DNA of 64,000 nucleotides from Hyposmocoma kahamanoa (Eukaryota; Arthropoda; Insecta; Lepidoptera; Cosmopterigidae), in contig NW_020653718.1 in assembly GCF_003589595.1 (NCBI RefSeq), positions 3,262,291-3,326,290 of the forward strand, in the 5' to 3' direction. Both the position numbers and the translations under genes were made by a program. Shown here piece by piece: positions 41,166 to 51,479 of this stretch; position 1 is the first letter of the stretch; each line of letters begins with the position of its first letter. The notes beneath the pieces were generated by a model. That model was not told the DNA's origin, did no database searches, and was given only the letters and a program-made list of their open reading frames with translations.

Positions 41166-41450
41166 GTATCAGTAGAGCTCCTTGTGAAAGAGTTCGTCCA
41201 GGTAAGTTCTGCCACCTACTTCTGCTGCCAAGTAGTAATGTTATCATTACTGCGTTCCGGATTTGAAGGGTAACGGTGTTGGTGAAATTACAGGCACATG
41301 GGACTTGTGAACTATGTCTCAAGGTGGCGGGCGCAGTGGCTAGTGCCTCTCAGATCTTTGAGAATTAAAGCGGCACTGCACCTGTTATGGACACGCGTGT
41401 AGCTTACCGTCAGGCGCACGACTTGTTCGTTCTGAGTTTTTCTGATATTG
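41166..41450 (+). mobile_element. Rep-A, near full length
   Basis: TATCAGTAGAGCTCCTTGTG to CGCACGACTTGTTCGTTC. Hairpin AGTAATG-TTAT-CATTACT: the loop has changed completely while the stem is kept. Confidence 0.9.
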
Positions 41451-41564
41451 TAGACTGTAAATTGTGGGTGTTTATAATAATTATTAGTTTATAATAATTT
41501 ATTATATCTCTTTATCGTTAAAGACAGGATATTAAAATAGGTACATGCCACCAATTGTTTTCAC

Positions 41565-41795
41565 ATAAAGATACCAAGGTTCTCGTGAAATTGAATAAAC
41601 CGTTCATCCCCGAATTTGTCACCCTTTGAGGAGGAACATTTTCTTCAAATCTAAATGGGACTAGTGAGGTACCTACGTACCTTTCCAACAAAAAATGAAT
41701 CATCAAAATCGGTTCACGAATATTCGACTAACAAACACACAAAAGAAAAAAATGCAGTCCAATTGAGAACCTCCTCTTTTTTCGAAGTCGGATGT
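41565..41795. repeat. H repeat, copy 5
   Basis: CATCCCCGAATTTGTCACCC, AGGAGGAACATTTTCTTCAA, AATCGGTTCACGAATATTCG, CTCCTCTTTTTTCGAAGTCG. It is followed by an 88-codon frame that is a repeat shadow. Confidence 0.65.
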
Positions 41796-42301
41796 AAACA
41801 GTGTTTATTTGATAAATTGATTTTTAAATCAGCAACTATTTTTCAAACGTATATCTTTTTTAAATACCGCGAAATTTATTCAAAAATAAAATTCTTAACA
41901 AAATTTAGTAACGATTCTTAGCTCTGTTAGTTCCAAGGTCTATGTTAGAGGTCGCCAACCTCGCGGAATGCCACACCCCCTGCGCGCGCGCCGTAGAAGC
42001 GTAATTAGCGCTCTCGTCTTCTCAGCAATAGTTTCTAATTTGTGTACATTAATGATTTTATGACACCGTAAACATGATAATAACCAATTAGCACTACTCC
42101 ATAGACAAATCAATCGTTGCGACGGGTTCTGCGTTACTTCATAATAGGTTCTCAGACGATGTCGAAGAACAATAATAACCTATTCAATTATACCTGGCTA
42201 TCTAGTAACTACATAGTTCGAAGGATCCTAATTTGGGAAGTGTGTACGAATTTACATGTCGTTTTTTATATCTACCTCTTTTGTTATATAGTTATTTTCT
42301 G

Positions 42302-42425
42302 AGTTCTTAGACTTAGTTATTGTTACACAAAGAAAATTCAAACAAATCAACACCAGCCGAGACTATAAGATTTATAAAGGCCATGAAACGTTGGTTTGTC
42401 TGTAAAAACAAATAAACTCGATTTT
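42302..42425 (+). repeat. Degenerate FB-E
   Basis: GTTCTTAGACTTAGTTATTG, TTACACAAAG, then ATGAAACGTTGGTTTGTCTG. Only the outer and inner words survive. Confidence 0.45.
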
Positions 42426-42568
42426 AATAATAATTTTTATGTATTACGAGTTATTATTGATAAAAAAAGGGGGCAAAAGTTTGGATATCTGTTACATAGT
42501 GACGAATTTAGAGGAAGATAGAAGGAAGTAGAAAGAGAGGTAGATCAGTAATAGCATACAGTAGTGCT

Positions 42569-42839
42569 AGTAGCAGTAGAGCTCCTTGTGAAAGAGTTTG
42601 TCCAGGGAAGTACTGCCACCTTACCTATTTTTGCCGCCAAGCAGTAATATCAGCATTACTGTGTTACTGTTTTGAAGGGTAAACGCGCTGGTGAAATTAT
42701 AGGCACATCGGACTTGTCAACTTATGCCTCAGGGTAACGGGCGCTGTGGCAGTGCCTCTCTGCGATTTAAAGCAACTGTTATGGACGTGTAGCTTACCAT
42801 CAGGCATACATAGTCCCGTCACTTGATATCATGAAAAAC
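42569..42839 (+). mobile_element. Rep-A, near full length
   Basis: Starts TAGCAGTAGAGCTCCTTGTG and ends CACTTGATATCATGAAAAA. A short piece is missing before TATGGACGTGTAGC. Hairpin AGTAATA-TCAG-CATTACT. Confidence 0.9.
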
Positions 42840-43124
42840 AAGTGACCAAACAAAGAAGAACGTCAAAGTGAGCAGCTATAAAGTGGTCAAGGAGTTGGCT
42901 ATGGACCGTGAAAAGTGAAGGAAGCTACAACGACTAGACCTGGCTTTTAAATATGATGATGATTATTAACATGGCGGCTAAGAAGTGGTGACAGAATTGT
43001 AGAAGTCCTGCAGCGATATAGGAAATCGTTGTGCTAAGCACAAACAAAGGAAAGCCCAGTAGTTAAGTAAATTCAGGCTAAATGATGATAATAATGACGT
43101 TTCTAAACAATATGAGTACATGAT

Positions 43125-43230
43125 ACACCTACACTCCTTAACAGTGTATACAACCTCAAATGGCTTTGGTTGGTTGCGCATAACGGTGAGTGTTGAATAA
43201 ATCACTTAGGCAAAAATATATAGTAAAATT
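43125..43230 (-). repeat. I repeat, copy 3 (best preserved)
   Basis: In reverse: TTATTCAACACTCACCGTTA, GCGCAACCAACCAAAGCC, GAGGTTGTATACACTG; compare 14105-14190. Confidence 0.55.
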
Positions 43231-43439
43231 GGGGAAATAAAAGTTTTCACGATTGAAGAAAAACACAAACCTACCTCGAAATTTTACAAGAAAATCTCTA
43301 TATTCAATATACTTTACATAATTATGATTTTCTTATATCAAGTGATATAAATAGAACTCGTATGTTATACGATATATATATTTCAAATGGCGTTAATTAC
43401 GTTTATAAAATAATAGATTCTGAAATAAAGCCAGGGTCA

Positions 43440-43495
43440 CTGCCACTCGATCCAAGCAAAATGAACCGTATTAGTACGGGAAAAATTTGATTTCA
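43440..43495 (-). repeat. Short repeat shared with 23382-23415
   Basis: AAGCAAAATGAACCGTATTA and GTACGGGAAAAATTTG in reverse match 23382-23415. Confidence 0.4.
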
Positions 43496-43720
43496 GGTTA
43501 ACATATCGACTCTAAGCGCAATATTTAAAATTTATATGGAATGTTGTATTACTATCGCTTTGCTCTTCACTATAAAGTTTGAATTGTGTACTGTATATCT
43601 ATAATATATATATAAATTTAATCTTCTTGTTTCTGTCAGAATCTACTTAGTCATAAGTATGCATATGCCATGCCTAAGAATTAGGGTCTGGTGACTTTTA
43701 TAGCTGATTTCTTCTTCTTT

Positions 43721-43855
43721 CTAGCCATTCTCAGTCATATCGGTGTAGGCCTCCTGCAGTTTCTGCCAGTTCTCCCGGTTCTGTGCCACCTGTATCCAAT
43801 TCAACCTCGCTACTTCCTTTTTGTCATCCTTTCAACGCATCTGCTGTCTCCCTCA
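43721..43855 (-). pseudogene. LINE ORF2 C-terminal end (RTE-like: NWIQVAQNRENWQKLQEAYT)
   Basis: On the minus strand the translation ends VARLNWIQVAQNRENWQKLQ then EAYTDMTENG and a stop. This is the typical terminal W..A.NR..W..LEEA(Y/F)T motif of RTE-like ORF2 proteins. Directly upstream, RQQMR, a stop and KDD stand where RP.KRWxDD is expected, so the frame is broken. The region up to about 43950 may contain more of the decayed ORF. The two overlapping plus-strand frames are shadows. Confidence 0.75.
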
Positions 43856-43959
43856 GGGGCGTTTTACACCCCAAGATTGCCATTCGAGGACCGCCTTACA
43901 TCAGGGGCCATGCTTTCGAGCAACGTGACGCCCACCGTCACTTTAGGTTCGTTACGCCT

Positions 43960-44460
43960 TTAGTGACACTTGCGACTCTGCTTTCCTATCTGAGGCGACA
44001 AAAAACAATTTTTACAGGAGAAGATTTTTTAAATGTGATATTAAAATAAATTTTAGTAACCAGTTCTCGTAACCGTAAAAATAATGGATGTTAAGCCTTT
44101 TGTGGCGTTTATAATACTTTTGCTATCTCTATCCAAAGATTTTTGAGGCTTTCATATGTTTAAAGTAACACTTGCAATTAAAAATATGCAACAAGATGCA
44201 ACACGTTTTTTGCCACTAATGTTTATAGTATACGACGAAACTGTACTACATCGTTTGCGATAACAAGTGGGATTGCTTACGTTATGATTTTTTAATATTG
44301 ATTCTGTCGGTTACACTAAAATATAAAAAAAACAGATGAGCCAACGATTAACTACCGCCGAAATTACATCAAATAGATAAGTGGACGCGTCCTCGTCCGT
44401 TGTAGTTTAAATATCACGGGCATAGGTTGTGTAGTACAGGGTGCCGGGGTGTGCAGGGTC
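43960..44460. other. AT-rich unassigned stretch
   Basis: No supported feature. Confidence 0.35.
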
Positions 44461-44462
44461 AG

Positions 44463-44613
44463 TAATACCAAGTCATAGGACGAACAAGTCGTGCACCTGG
44501 TGTTAAGCAACACGCCTGTCTATAACAGTTGCATTTCCACTCAATGCTTTGAATCACAAAGATCTGAGGTGCACTGCCACTGCGCCCGTCATCGAGACAT
44601 AAGTTGACAAGTC
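44463..44613 (-). mobile_element. Rep-A 3' half, first piece of a dispersed set
   Basis: AATACCAAGTCATAGGACGA to AAGTTGACAAGTC. A matching 5' half lies at 45072-45226 and a further 3' scrap at 44806-44886. The 450 bp between may be an insertion that itself carries a Rep-A piece. Confidence 0.8.
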
Positions 44614-44805
44614 ACAGTTGTATGAGTGTTCATAATGGATAAAGATAAGAGGCTCTGGAACAAGCATATTATAAACTAGATGGAGTCTCAACACGTATTT
44701 TTGCACAAGAACTATGAACAAACTGTGGCTCCAGTTAATAGTAAAATTTTGTCAAAATTCATAGATAAGTCTACAGAAATAAACGATTTAGATTTAATTT
44801 TTAAC

Positions 44806-44886
44806 AATATCAAGCGACTATCATAGCAATTGCAGTGCCACTCAGAGCTTTGAATCGCAAATATTTAAAAAAGACATAAATTGACG
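44806..44886 (-). mobile_element. Rep-A 3' scrap
   Basis: AATATCAAGCGAC, AGCAATTGCAGTGCCACTCA, GAGCTTTGAATCGCAAA and AGACATAAATTGACGG, with inner deletions. Confidence 0.7.
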
Positions 44887-45071
44887 GTTGCCTATCAGAA
44901 GTCCGAAACATTTTCCAGAAATTACGTTTACTCGAATTTTCATAACCTCGAAAGTAATTTTGGGAGGTAAATTTTTTTTTCCTTTTAAACCTAACTTAAC
45001 CGAACCTAATCGTGTCTTTACGATAAACGTCCAACATATCCTAAAAGAACAACAGTTTCGTTACAGGTTAC

Positions 45072-45226
45072 CAAGTTGACACATCCTATGTAGCTGAAAT
45101 TTCACCAGCGCCCTTCAATACTGGAATACTGCAATAATGCTCACACTACTGCTTGGCAGCAGAAATAGGTAAGGTGGCAGTACTTCCCTGGACGAACTCT
45201 TTCACAAGGACCTCTCTACTGCTAGC
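45072..45226 (-). mobile_element. Rep-A 5' half
   Basis: TTTCACCAGCGCCCTTCAAT to ACAAGGACCTCTCTACTGCT, including the full 5' terminus. Confidence 0.85.
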
Positions 45227-45278
45227 CTTTTACTGTCATCTGCAGCTCCTTCAAAATCGCGTCTCCTAAAATTATCAC

Positions 45279-45310
45279 GATCTTCACGTACCGTCACGTA
45301 CGTGAAGATC
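45279..45310. repeat. Perfect 13-bp hairpin
   Basis: GATCTTCACGTAC (45279-45291), loop CGTCAC, then the exact inverse GTACGTGAAGATC (45298-45310). No T-run follows, so it does not look like a terminator. Function unknown. Confidence 0.7.
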
Positions 45311-45652
45311 ACGTCACGTGTACGTATAATAAAAAAGTGGATTCAAAGTCTTTAAAGCTTTGTCAAGTTTACCTTTACAATTAAGACTATAAATAAAATT
45401 TACTACTATTTAAGAGTCGCAGAAGTTGTGTGATTTGAAGTAAAGAAGAACTGCTCGGGTTTAGACATCAATTCCGAAGCCACCGTGCAAACAGACTGTT
45501 AAGTGTAGAACCATTAGTGATTCATCTATACGTTGGCACTAGATTTTAATGACTTATTCATGTTAATTTAATATTCTTCTTTTTTATTTATACAAATTAA
45601 ATAGACCACGTAATTAAGCTGTCAATGTCACAGATTAAAATGTTACAGTGTA

Positions 45653-45730
45653 TCATCTTACCCATTTAATATTTAGTAGGTAAGTGTGAGCATTAATGCG
45701 TTCCGGTTTTGAAAGGTGCTGGTGAAATAA
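45653..45730 (+). mobile_element. Rep-A, left piece, interrupted by SINE-C
   Basis: CATCTTACCCATTTAATATT and GTGAGCATTAATGCGTTCCG to GGTGCTGGTGAAATAA. The copy continues at 45897. Confidence 0.8.
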
Positions 45731-45734
45731 CGAT

Positions 45735-45894
45735 AGCAACTCACACACTTATAGCCCCATACCAGGGAGAACCACAAATTACACCCAAACTCACGAGATA
45801 AATTATTGTAGATCATACAAATATTTCTCCCAGCCCGAGAATCGAACCCCAGCGTCGCAGCCCAGGATGGTAACCGTTAGGCCACTGAGGCAGC
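45735..45894 (-). mobile_element. SINE-C nested in Rep-A
   Basis: Reverse of: CTCAGTGGCCTAACGGTTAC (A-box region), GGGGTTCGATTCTCGGG (B box), GGAGAAATATTTGTATGATC, GAGTTTGGGTGTAATTTGTG and TGGGGCTATAAGTGTGTGAG. It inserted within the Rep-A GAAATTACAGG word. Confidence 0.8.
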
Positions 45895-45896
45895 CT

Positions 45897-46005
45897 GAAT
45901 TACAGGCACTTGTCAACTTTATGTCACAGCGTGACACTGCACCTGTTATGAATAAAATTGTCGTTTACCACCAGGTTCGTTCTGTCACTTGTCATAAATA
46001 AAATT
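45897..46005 (+). mobile_element. Rep-A, right piece
   Basis: GAATTACAGGCACTTGTCAA to CTGTCACTTGTCATAAATAA, the 3' end. Confidence 0.75.
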
Positions 46006-46047
46006 TAAAAAAATTTGCTAATAACGTTATTGTAGAATTATTCTAGC

Positions 46048-46110
46048 CTAGTGGCAGAGGTTCTTATTTAAGAAGTCGACAATTCGAATCTCCGCGGGGC
46101 ATGTACATTC
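46048..46110 (+). mobile_element. tRNA-like SINE head, degenerate
   Basis: TAGCCTAGTGGCAGAGG is a good A box; CAATTCGAATCTCC is a weak B box about 35 bp on. No SINE body follows before the next Rep-A copy. Confidence 0.45.
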
Positions 46111-46133
46111 TGACCTTAATTTGTATGTTACGT

Positions 46134-46391
46134 AGTAGCAGTTGAATGCCTTGTGTAAGAGTTCATCCAGAGAAGTACTGCCACCTTGCTTATTTCAGGC
46201 GCCAAGCAATAATGTCAGCATTACTGTGTTCTGGTTTTAAAGGGTGAAGGTGCTGGTGAAATTACAAGCACATGGGACTTGTCAAATTATGTCTAAGTAT
46301 GAACTTTGCGATTTAAAGCTCAGAGTGACACTGCAACTGTTATAGACAGGCATGTAGCTTACCATCAGGTGCATGACTTGTGCGTCACGCT
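46134..46391 (+). mobile_element. Rep-A, near full length
   Basis: CGTAGTAGCAGTTGAATGCC to GTGCATGACTTGTGCGTCAC. The GGCGCAGTGG segment is deleted. Hairpin AATAATG-TCAG-CATTACT. Confidence 0.85.
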
Positions 46392-46399
46392 GTGAATAA

Positions 46400-47195
46400 T
46401 AAGTATTTAGTAGCAATATCTCTAAGGAAATCATCATAATGCAGCCTTCACATCAAAGAAGCTTAACTTTAAGAAGACCATGCCTTGCAGTGGGACGTAC
46501 TCGTGTGTTGACAATGATTATGACCGATGTCGTTTCTAATATTAGATTTACCAAGAATCGTACTAGTTAACTTTTATGTAAAAACAGAGTGAAACATGAA
46601 CTGTACCATTTGCTTTGTAAACTATCAAAAGACGCCTACTGTTAGAAATAATAATCTGTAGAAGTTTAATTTTAAGGAAATATTTTACAAGATTCTTAAG
46701 ATAGACAAAATTAATATACATTTGAAGTTAAGTGACACTGAGAAATTACAGACAGATGTAATTTACGACTTTTTTAACTAAGCTTGTTTATATGAGATTT
46801 ATAGATGTTTATATTATGTTGTTAATTTTAAAATACTCTTGTAAAATATAAACTCTGTTACGTTATTAATGTGGTTTCGGTGGTTGTGTAATAATTGATG
46901 GACGATTTTCGAGTAAAGACACTAATTTATAGAGAGAGAATGTTGCTAGGAACAAGAGCCAAAGATTAAATCGGCTTGCGTATCTTAACTAGATTGGGGA
47001 TGGCCTTGAAAAGATCGGATCAAACATGCGTAGAAACTGGCATCTGGTATCATTTTGTCTGTAAAGTTTCCGGGTTTAACCGATCTATTTTGGAAATGAA
47101 CTTTTCAAAATTGATTCTGGTCTGAAATTTCACTGCTCTGCTACTCATAGTTCAGAAAACTCCCGAGTTTGAGGCCAGGTAATAAAGCGTGGTTA
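46400..47195. other. AT-rich unassigned stretch
   Basis: No supported gene. A TCATAGTTCAGAAAACTCCC word near 47145 faintly resembles the short dispersed repeat of 40.8 kb. Confidence 0.35.
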
Positions 47196-47214
47196 ACTAG
47201 CATATTTAAGAAGC

Positions 47215-47450
47215 GTGTGTAATGAAAGATATAACAACAAATAATCTATTTTCACTTTGTATACCAACATTTGATATAATTTCTAACGATATAATCACTC
47301 ACTGTACATAATCAACAAAAGGTATAACAACAAAATGCATAATTCAATCTGTATGTATAATGAACCTTCAGTGTAACAAACATTAGATATAATGATTAAG
47401 TGACATAATGAACAAATGGTATAAGTACTACCAGTATAATGATAATATAC
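47215..47450. repeat. Quasi-repetitive GATATAAC/TATAATGA region
   Basis: Short words such as AGATATAACAACAAA, GATATAAT, GGTATAACAACAAAA, GTATAATGA and GGTATAAG recur every 15-30 bp without a fixed period. It looks like a degraded tandem repeat. Confidence 0.5.
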
Positions 47451-47608
47451 CACAATATTTCGTTCTACGCATAGTTGAAGCGCCCTATATTATGTTGATA
47501 AGATTTTATTTTTATTTAATTAAATGTAGAATTGCAAAATACAATTATTTAAGTGCTTTTTGTGTTACAAAATATATTTATTAAAACTTTAAGCAGAATA
47601 TTTAATTG

Positions 47609-48027
47609 CATATACTATCCTAACCTAAACCCACAGGATGAGGTCGAACCAACTAGTAAATGCAAACTAATTTGGTTCTGGCACTCGCCGGCCGCTGTCA
47701 CGGCATGCTCGCTGCGCTCACTGGGCTCGTGCAGCTTTGTCATATACTAACTTAACCTAAGCCCACAGGAGGAGGTCAAACCCACTAGCAAATGTTAACA
47801 AATTCGGTTCTGGCACTCCACGGCCATTGCCGCGACACGTTCGCTGCGCTCGCTCGGCTCGTGCAGCTTTGTCATGTACTAACCTAACCCAAACCTATAG
47901 GAGGAGGTCGAACCAACTAGCAAATGCAAACAAGTCCAGTTCTGGCACTTTGTCATATACTAACCTAATCTAAACCCACAGGAGGAGGTCGAACCAACCA
48001 GGAAATGCAAAGGAATTTGGTTCGTTC
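47609..48027. repeat. 132-bp tandem repeat, two full and two partial units
   Basis: Units start at CATATACT-type words: 47609-47740 and 47741-47872 (132 bp each), 47873-47954 (82 bp) and 47955 to about 48027. Each has CCTAACCTAAACCCACAGGA, GGAGGTCGAACCAACTAG and GGTTCTGGCACT. The first two also carry a CpG-rich half (CGCTGCGCTCGCTCGGCTCG, GTGCAGCTTTGT) that unit three lacks (50 bp deleted). The 65-codon frame across it is a shadow. Confidence 0.8.
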
Positions 48028-48270
48028 ACCATTGCACCTAAACACCATTGGAATTATATTAATAATACATTATACTAAGTGAATGTTCTATCTGAAGTGT
48101 TTTTTATAAAATGAACACCTCACCTAATAGTGCCAAGTGACAAAACAGTACACCAGCTTGTTCTTAACTGTTCACTTGAGCAATGTTCGGATCAAATAAT
48201 AGATTACTTGTCCGTAGCAGACTTAAAGTATTTCTTAAAGCATTCAATATTTATATCATAAGCCTTTTTA

Positions 48271-48446
48271 TATGGTACTAAGCGACACGCCTGTCCATAG
48301 CAGTTGCAGTGCCACTCATAGCTTTAAGTCGCAAAGATCTGCGGGGCACTGCCACTGCGCCCGTCACCCTGAGACATAAGTTGACAAGTCCCATGTGCAT
48401 GTGTAATTTGACCAGCACCCTTACCCTTCAAAACCGGAACGCAGTT
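48271..48446 (-). mobile_element. Rep-A 3' two-thirds
   Basis: GGTACTAAGCGACACGCCTG to CCTTCAAAACCGGAACGCAG. It breaks at the hairpin, and the first bases of the A-run end are lost. Confidence 0.85.
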
Positions 48447-48536
48447 TGTGAACTACGTTTACTACGTCTCTATTAAAGCCCTGATGAATTCCTGATATGA
48501 TATTACATTACCTTTTTTTCTTCATCTGATCTAAAC

Positions 48537-48680
48537 CTAAAGCCTGTCTTTCCTTTTAAGAAAATTATCGTATCGTATCAGATGCCCAAAAATCTTTATT
48601 CTGCGTTTCTTTATAGTCTTTAATAACCTTCTCTTTTCCTGCACTCTTCTTAAAAACACCATCTTGGTTTTTCGCATTGT
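48537..48680 (-). pseudogene. LINE ORF2 C-terminal fragment (RTE-like: VQEKRRLLKTIKKRR..GHLIRYD)
   Basis: The C-terminal 45 residues of a 211-codon minus frame (49172-48537) read FLRRVQEKRRLLKTIKKRRI then KIFGHLIRYDNFLKRK. This is the RTE-like segment with the LLxxIxxRRxxxxGHxxRxD pattern. The upstream part of the same frame (to 49172) is of unclear origin; HDNAKAH at about residue 31 recalls the second catalytic Asp motif of mariner transposases, but nothing else supports that. This is the longest open frame in the window outside the gap. Confidence 0.65.
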
Positions 48681-49512
48681 CTTGCTTGACAGCTTGTTGA
48701 CTGAAACAGCATCAAATCTCAAACACTGTATCAGATATTCTACGAATGGTCGAAGATAATATAATAATGAATCACATTGACCATTAAGCCGCCGACCCAA
48801 GAAACTGGAACACAAAAAGTTCCAAAACATCAAGAACGATATACACTGCAATACATTACCGTACGGCATATCACAAATCCGTGAAATATATATCGTTAAA
48901 AAAACACCATTTGTCATAAGTGTGAATAATCGGTCGTTGTGTCCTGATAAATTATTTGTGGCAGCCATTTTTAATTTGTGCAACTTAAGATGGGAATTAT
49001 GCAGTTTGAGCCACCCAGGCTGTTGTAAGGATTTTTGACACTTATCGTTTGGCAGTGTGATCAGATGAGCCTTTGCATTATCATGAACGAAGAAGTTATT
49101 AGTAATTCTCTGCTTACTTGTTACAAAGAACCGCCAGGTATCTTTATGCAAGGAAGGTCTCTCTTTTAACAAGTAACTTTCGGAAATTATATTTTTTATA
49201 TAAGAGACCTAAGTTTCTACTCCTCAGTGCGAGGGTGATTCTGGGACCCTTTCCGTAGAGATATTCTGGTACACCAAATTCTCGGACGCAAACAAAAGAA
49301 CAGCGACCAATTCAGTGTCATCTGATTACCGTCGTGGTTGTCCAAAATCGTAAAGACATCTACGGATAATGAGCCCCTGGTCTGGAGCCCAGGTGGTGAA
49401 AACTCAAAAATGATAGAAAAAGAACACAAACACGTTAAAAGTCAAACACATCGGAGTACGTACTGGAGGTAACAGCGATATATCATAAAATTTTCCAATA
49501 GCTAATAATGGC

Positions 49513-49572
49513 TTAGGAAATGAAACTATTTTTCCGGATTTAAATCGCGTATATTTGTTTTTCAAACAAACC
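49513..49572 (+). repeat. FB-E left arm, short
   Basis: TAGGAAATGAAACTATTTTT, CCGGATTTAAATCGCGTATA and TTTTTCAAACAAACC, almost identical to the 60.7-kb copy. Confidence 0.75.
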
Positions 49573-49919
49573 TAATAATAAACCGAATAAGAATGGCTTT
49601 CGTTGGAGTTTCATGACTTCTAATCGAGAACTGTGTAATAATGTTAAAACTGAATGCATATTTGTGTCCTACAAACGCCACTAGATGGCGTTACTTGGAT
49701 TCTGCATCGAGCAATCAGTGTGTTTACACATTTATGTATTCAATTTATGATTTTGTAGTGTAAATGGTGTTAGTTACCACTATGGTACAATGCAACTCGC
49801 ATTTTCTGACTACCCTATAGTCTATTGCCTTTTTTTGACTTTGAGTATTCAGATAATATACTTACTGTTTTGTGAGTTACAATGTCTAGAGTGTTACATT
49901 TTTTTTCATATATAATATG

Positions 49920-50150
49920 TAGGCAGCAAACAAGCATACGGCACGCCTGATGTAAAGCGGTTACCGTCGCCTATGAACGCCTGCAACGCCAGAGGCGTCA
50001 CGAGCGCGTTGTCAACCTTTTAGGACCTTTCTCAAACCCCTTTCGAAGGACTTCATTCCACAACCTAATTGTACGTGGGAGAAAGGTCCTCTGAAACCGT
50101 ACAGTACAAGATCGACTCGGTTCCAGAGTGTGAGGATGGACTCCCTGCCG
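49920..50150. repeat. M repeat, diverged copy 3
   Basis: GCAAACAAGCATACGGCACG, CTGATGTAAAGCGGTTACCG, TCGCCTATGAACGCCTGCAA and TTCATTCCACAACCTAATTG. This copy keeps the CTGATG..CGGTTACCGTCGCC form that I associate with a common lepidopteran LINE-derived repeat. The 80-codon minus frame is a shadow. Confidence 0.6.
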
Positions 50151-50744
50151 GTGGCAAGCGGTGAGATGGTAAAATGTTGCTGTTGTCATTATTAAACTAA
50201 CGTAATTACAGTCGAAGTGTTTAGGTATACTAAATGACACTGAAAGTGTTTACAATTTAAATTTAAATTCAACTCTATATCGTTTATGATAAGCACGTTT
50301 GAAGAACACTCGTACATTGGTTTCTCTATGACAATCTCCTCTCTGTCCAGGGAACGCCCAAGGGACACATTAGCCTCCTACATTAGCCTGCTAAGTCTAA
50401 TGACTGCGTCTACATTAAGACATCAGTTTTACAAGCAGAGGTATTAGAGATATGACAATTACGTAAATAGGGTTAGGACAAAAATTATAATTAGATAAAG
50501 ACTTTCGCGTTTATAAACTTGTGAAGACCGATGGTAACCCAATGTTGTGAAGCGACATGGTGATGATTTAATGCAATGTGTAAGATGATCCAGTGACTAA
50601 GATATAATAAATATTAATAGCAATAGAGATACTTCTAGAAGGTCCGAAGTACTGTAGGTAGGAAGTACTGGTAGTATTTAAAATTTCCATAAACATCCAT
50701 CTTGTACGAGCCTTCCTCGAACAATAGCTTCTCATGACCTTTGA

Positions 50745-51045
50745 CAAATAATAATATAATTGTAACTTTTTCATTAAAAAAAAGACCTCAAATGTGTGCT
50801 TATGGGCTTCTTTCGATTTCCATAGGATCCTCTCGTCACATTCTGACTTCCTGGTGACAATGGGACTATTACGGACCCATTTGTACATTTCTTTTTCTGG
50901 TTGTTGTGGAAATTTGATGATTACATGTATTGTGTCTATTGAAAAGTCGATTTTTATTTGCGGAAAATAATTAATAATTTGTGATAGATATCTGAAAACA
51001 TACATACAGCCGAACGTGTAACCTTTTTTTTAAGTCGTTTAAAAA
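50745..51045. repeat. H repeat, variant (pair of 40.0-40.4 kb)
   Basis: TGTATTGTGTCTATTGAAAA, AATTTGTGATAG, TTTCGATTTCCATAGGATCC and ACAGCCGAACGTGTAACCTT. The 145-codon minus frame here is produced by this repeat. Confidence 0.6.
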
Positions 51046-51207
51046 TTAAAATTTAAACAGCCGACACTGCCGAGTCTAACTCTATTATAATATATTGTAT
51101 TTTTTTAACAATACGCACCTATGTCTTAGTAATTTTGTATTTATCTATTAGTTTATAATTCTTCTCCCTCTTTCTATGTTTAAATCGCGAAAATCGAGTT
51201 TTTGTAG

Positions 51208-51477
51208 TATTTGAGGTTCTCGTGGAAGAGTTCGTCCAGCGAACTACTGCCACTTTACCTATTCCTGCCGCCAAGCAGTAATATCAGCATTACTGTGTTC
51301 CGGTTTTTAAAGGTAAGGGTACCCTTGTGAAACCAGGGTGAAATTACAGGCACATGGGACTTGTCAAGTTATATCTCAGGGTGACAGGCCCAATGGCGGT
51401 GCTCCTCAATCTTTCTTACCTTAGCTCACCATCAGGTACACGACTTGTTAGTCCCGTCACTTGATATTATAAAAAAG
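51208..51477 (+). mobile_element. Rep-A, near full length with small insertion
   Basis: TTCTCGTGGAAGAGTTCGTC to CACTTGATATTATAAAAAAG. GGTAAGGGTACCCTTGTGAA carries a 17-bp extra piece. The segment before TTAGCTCACC is deleted. Confidence 0.85.
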
Positions 51478-51479
51478 AA

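Noticed and set aside
41940..42005. hAT-like end (GAGGTCGCCAACC)
   Set aside because: A single short similarity with no partner end within reach.
49000..49172. Mariner transposase fragment (HDNAKAH)
   Set aside because: Only one short motif; the neighbouring residues do not follow the mariner D,D34D pattern.
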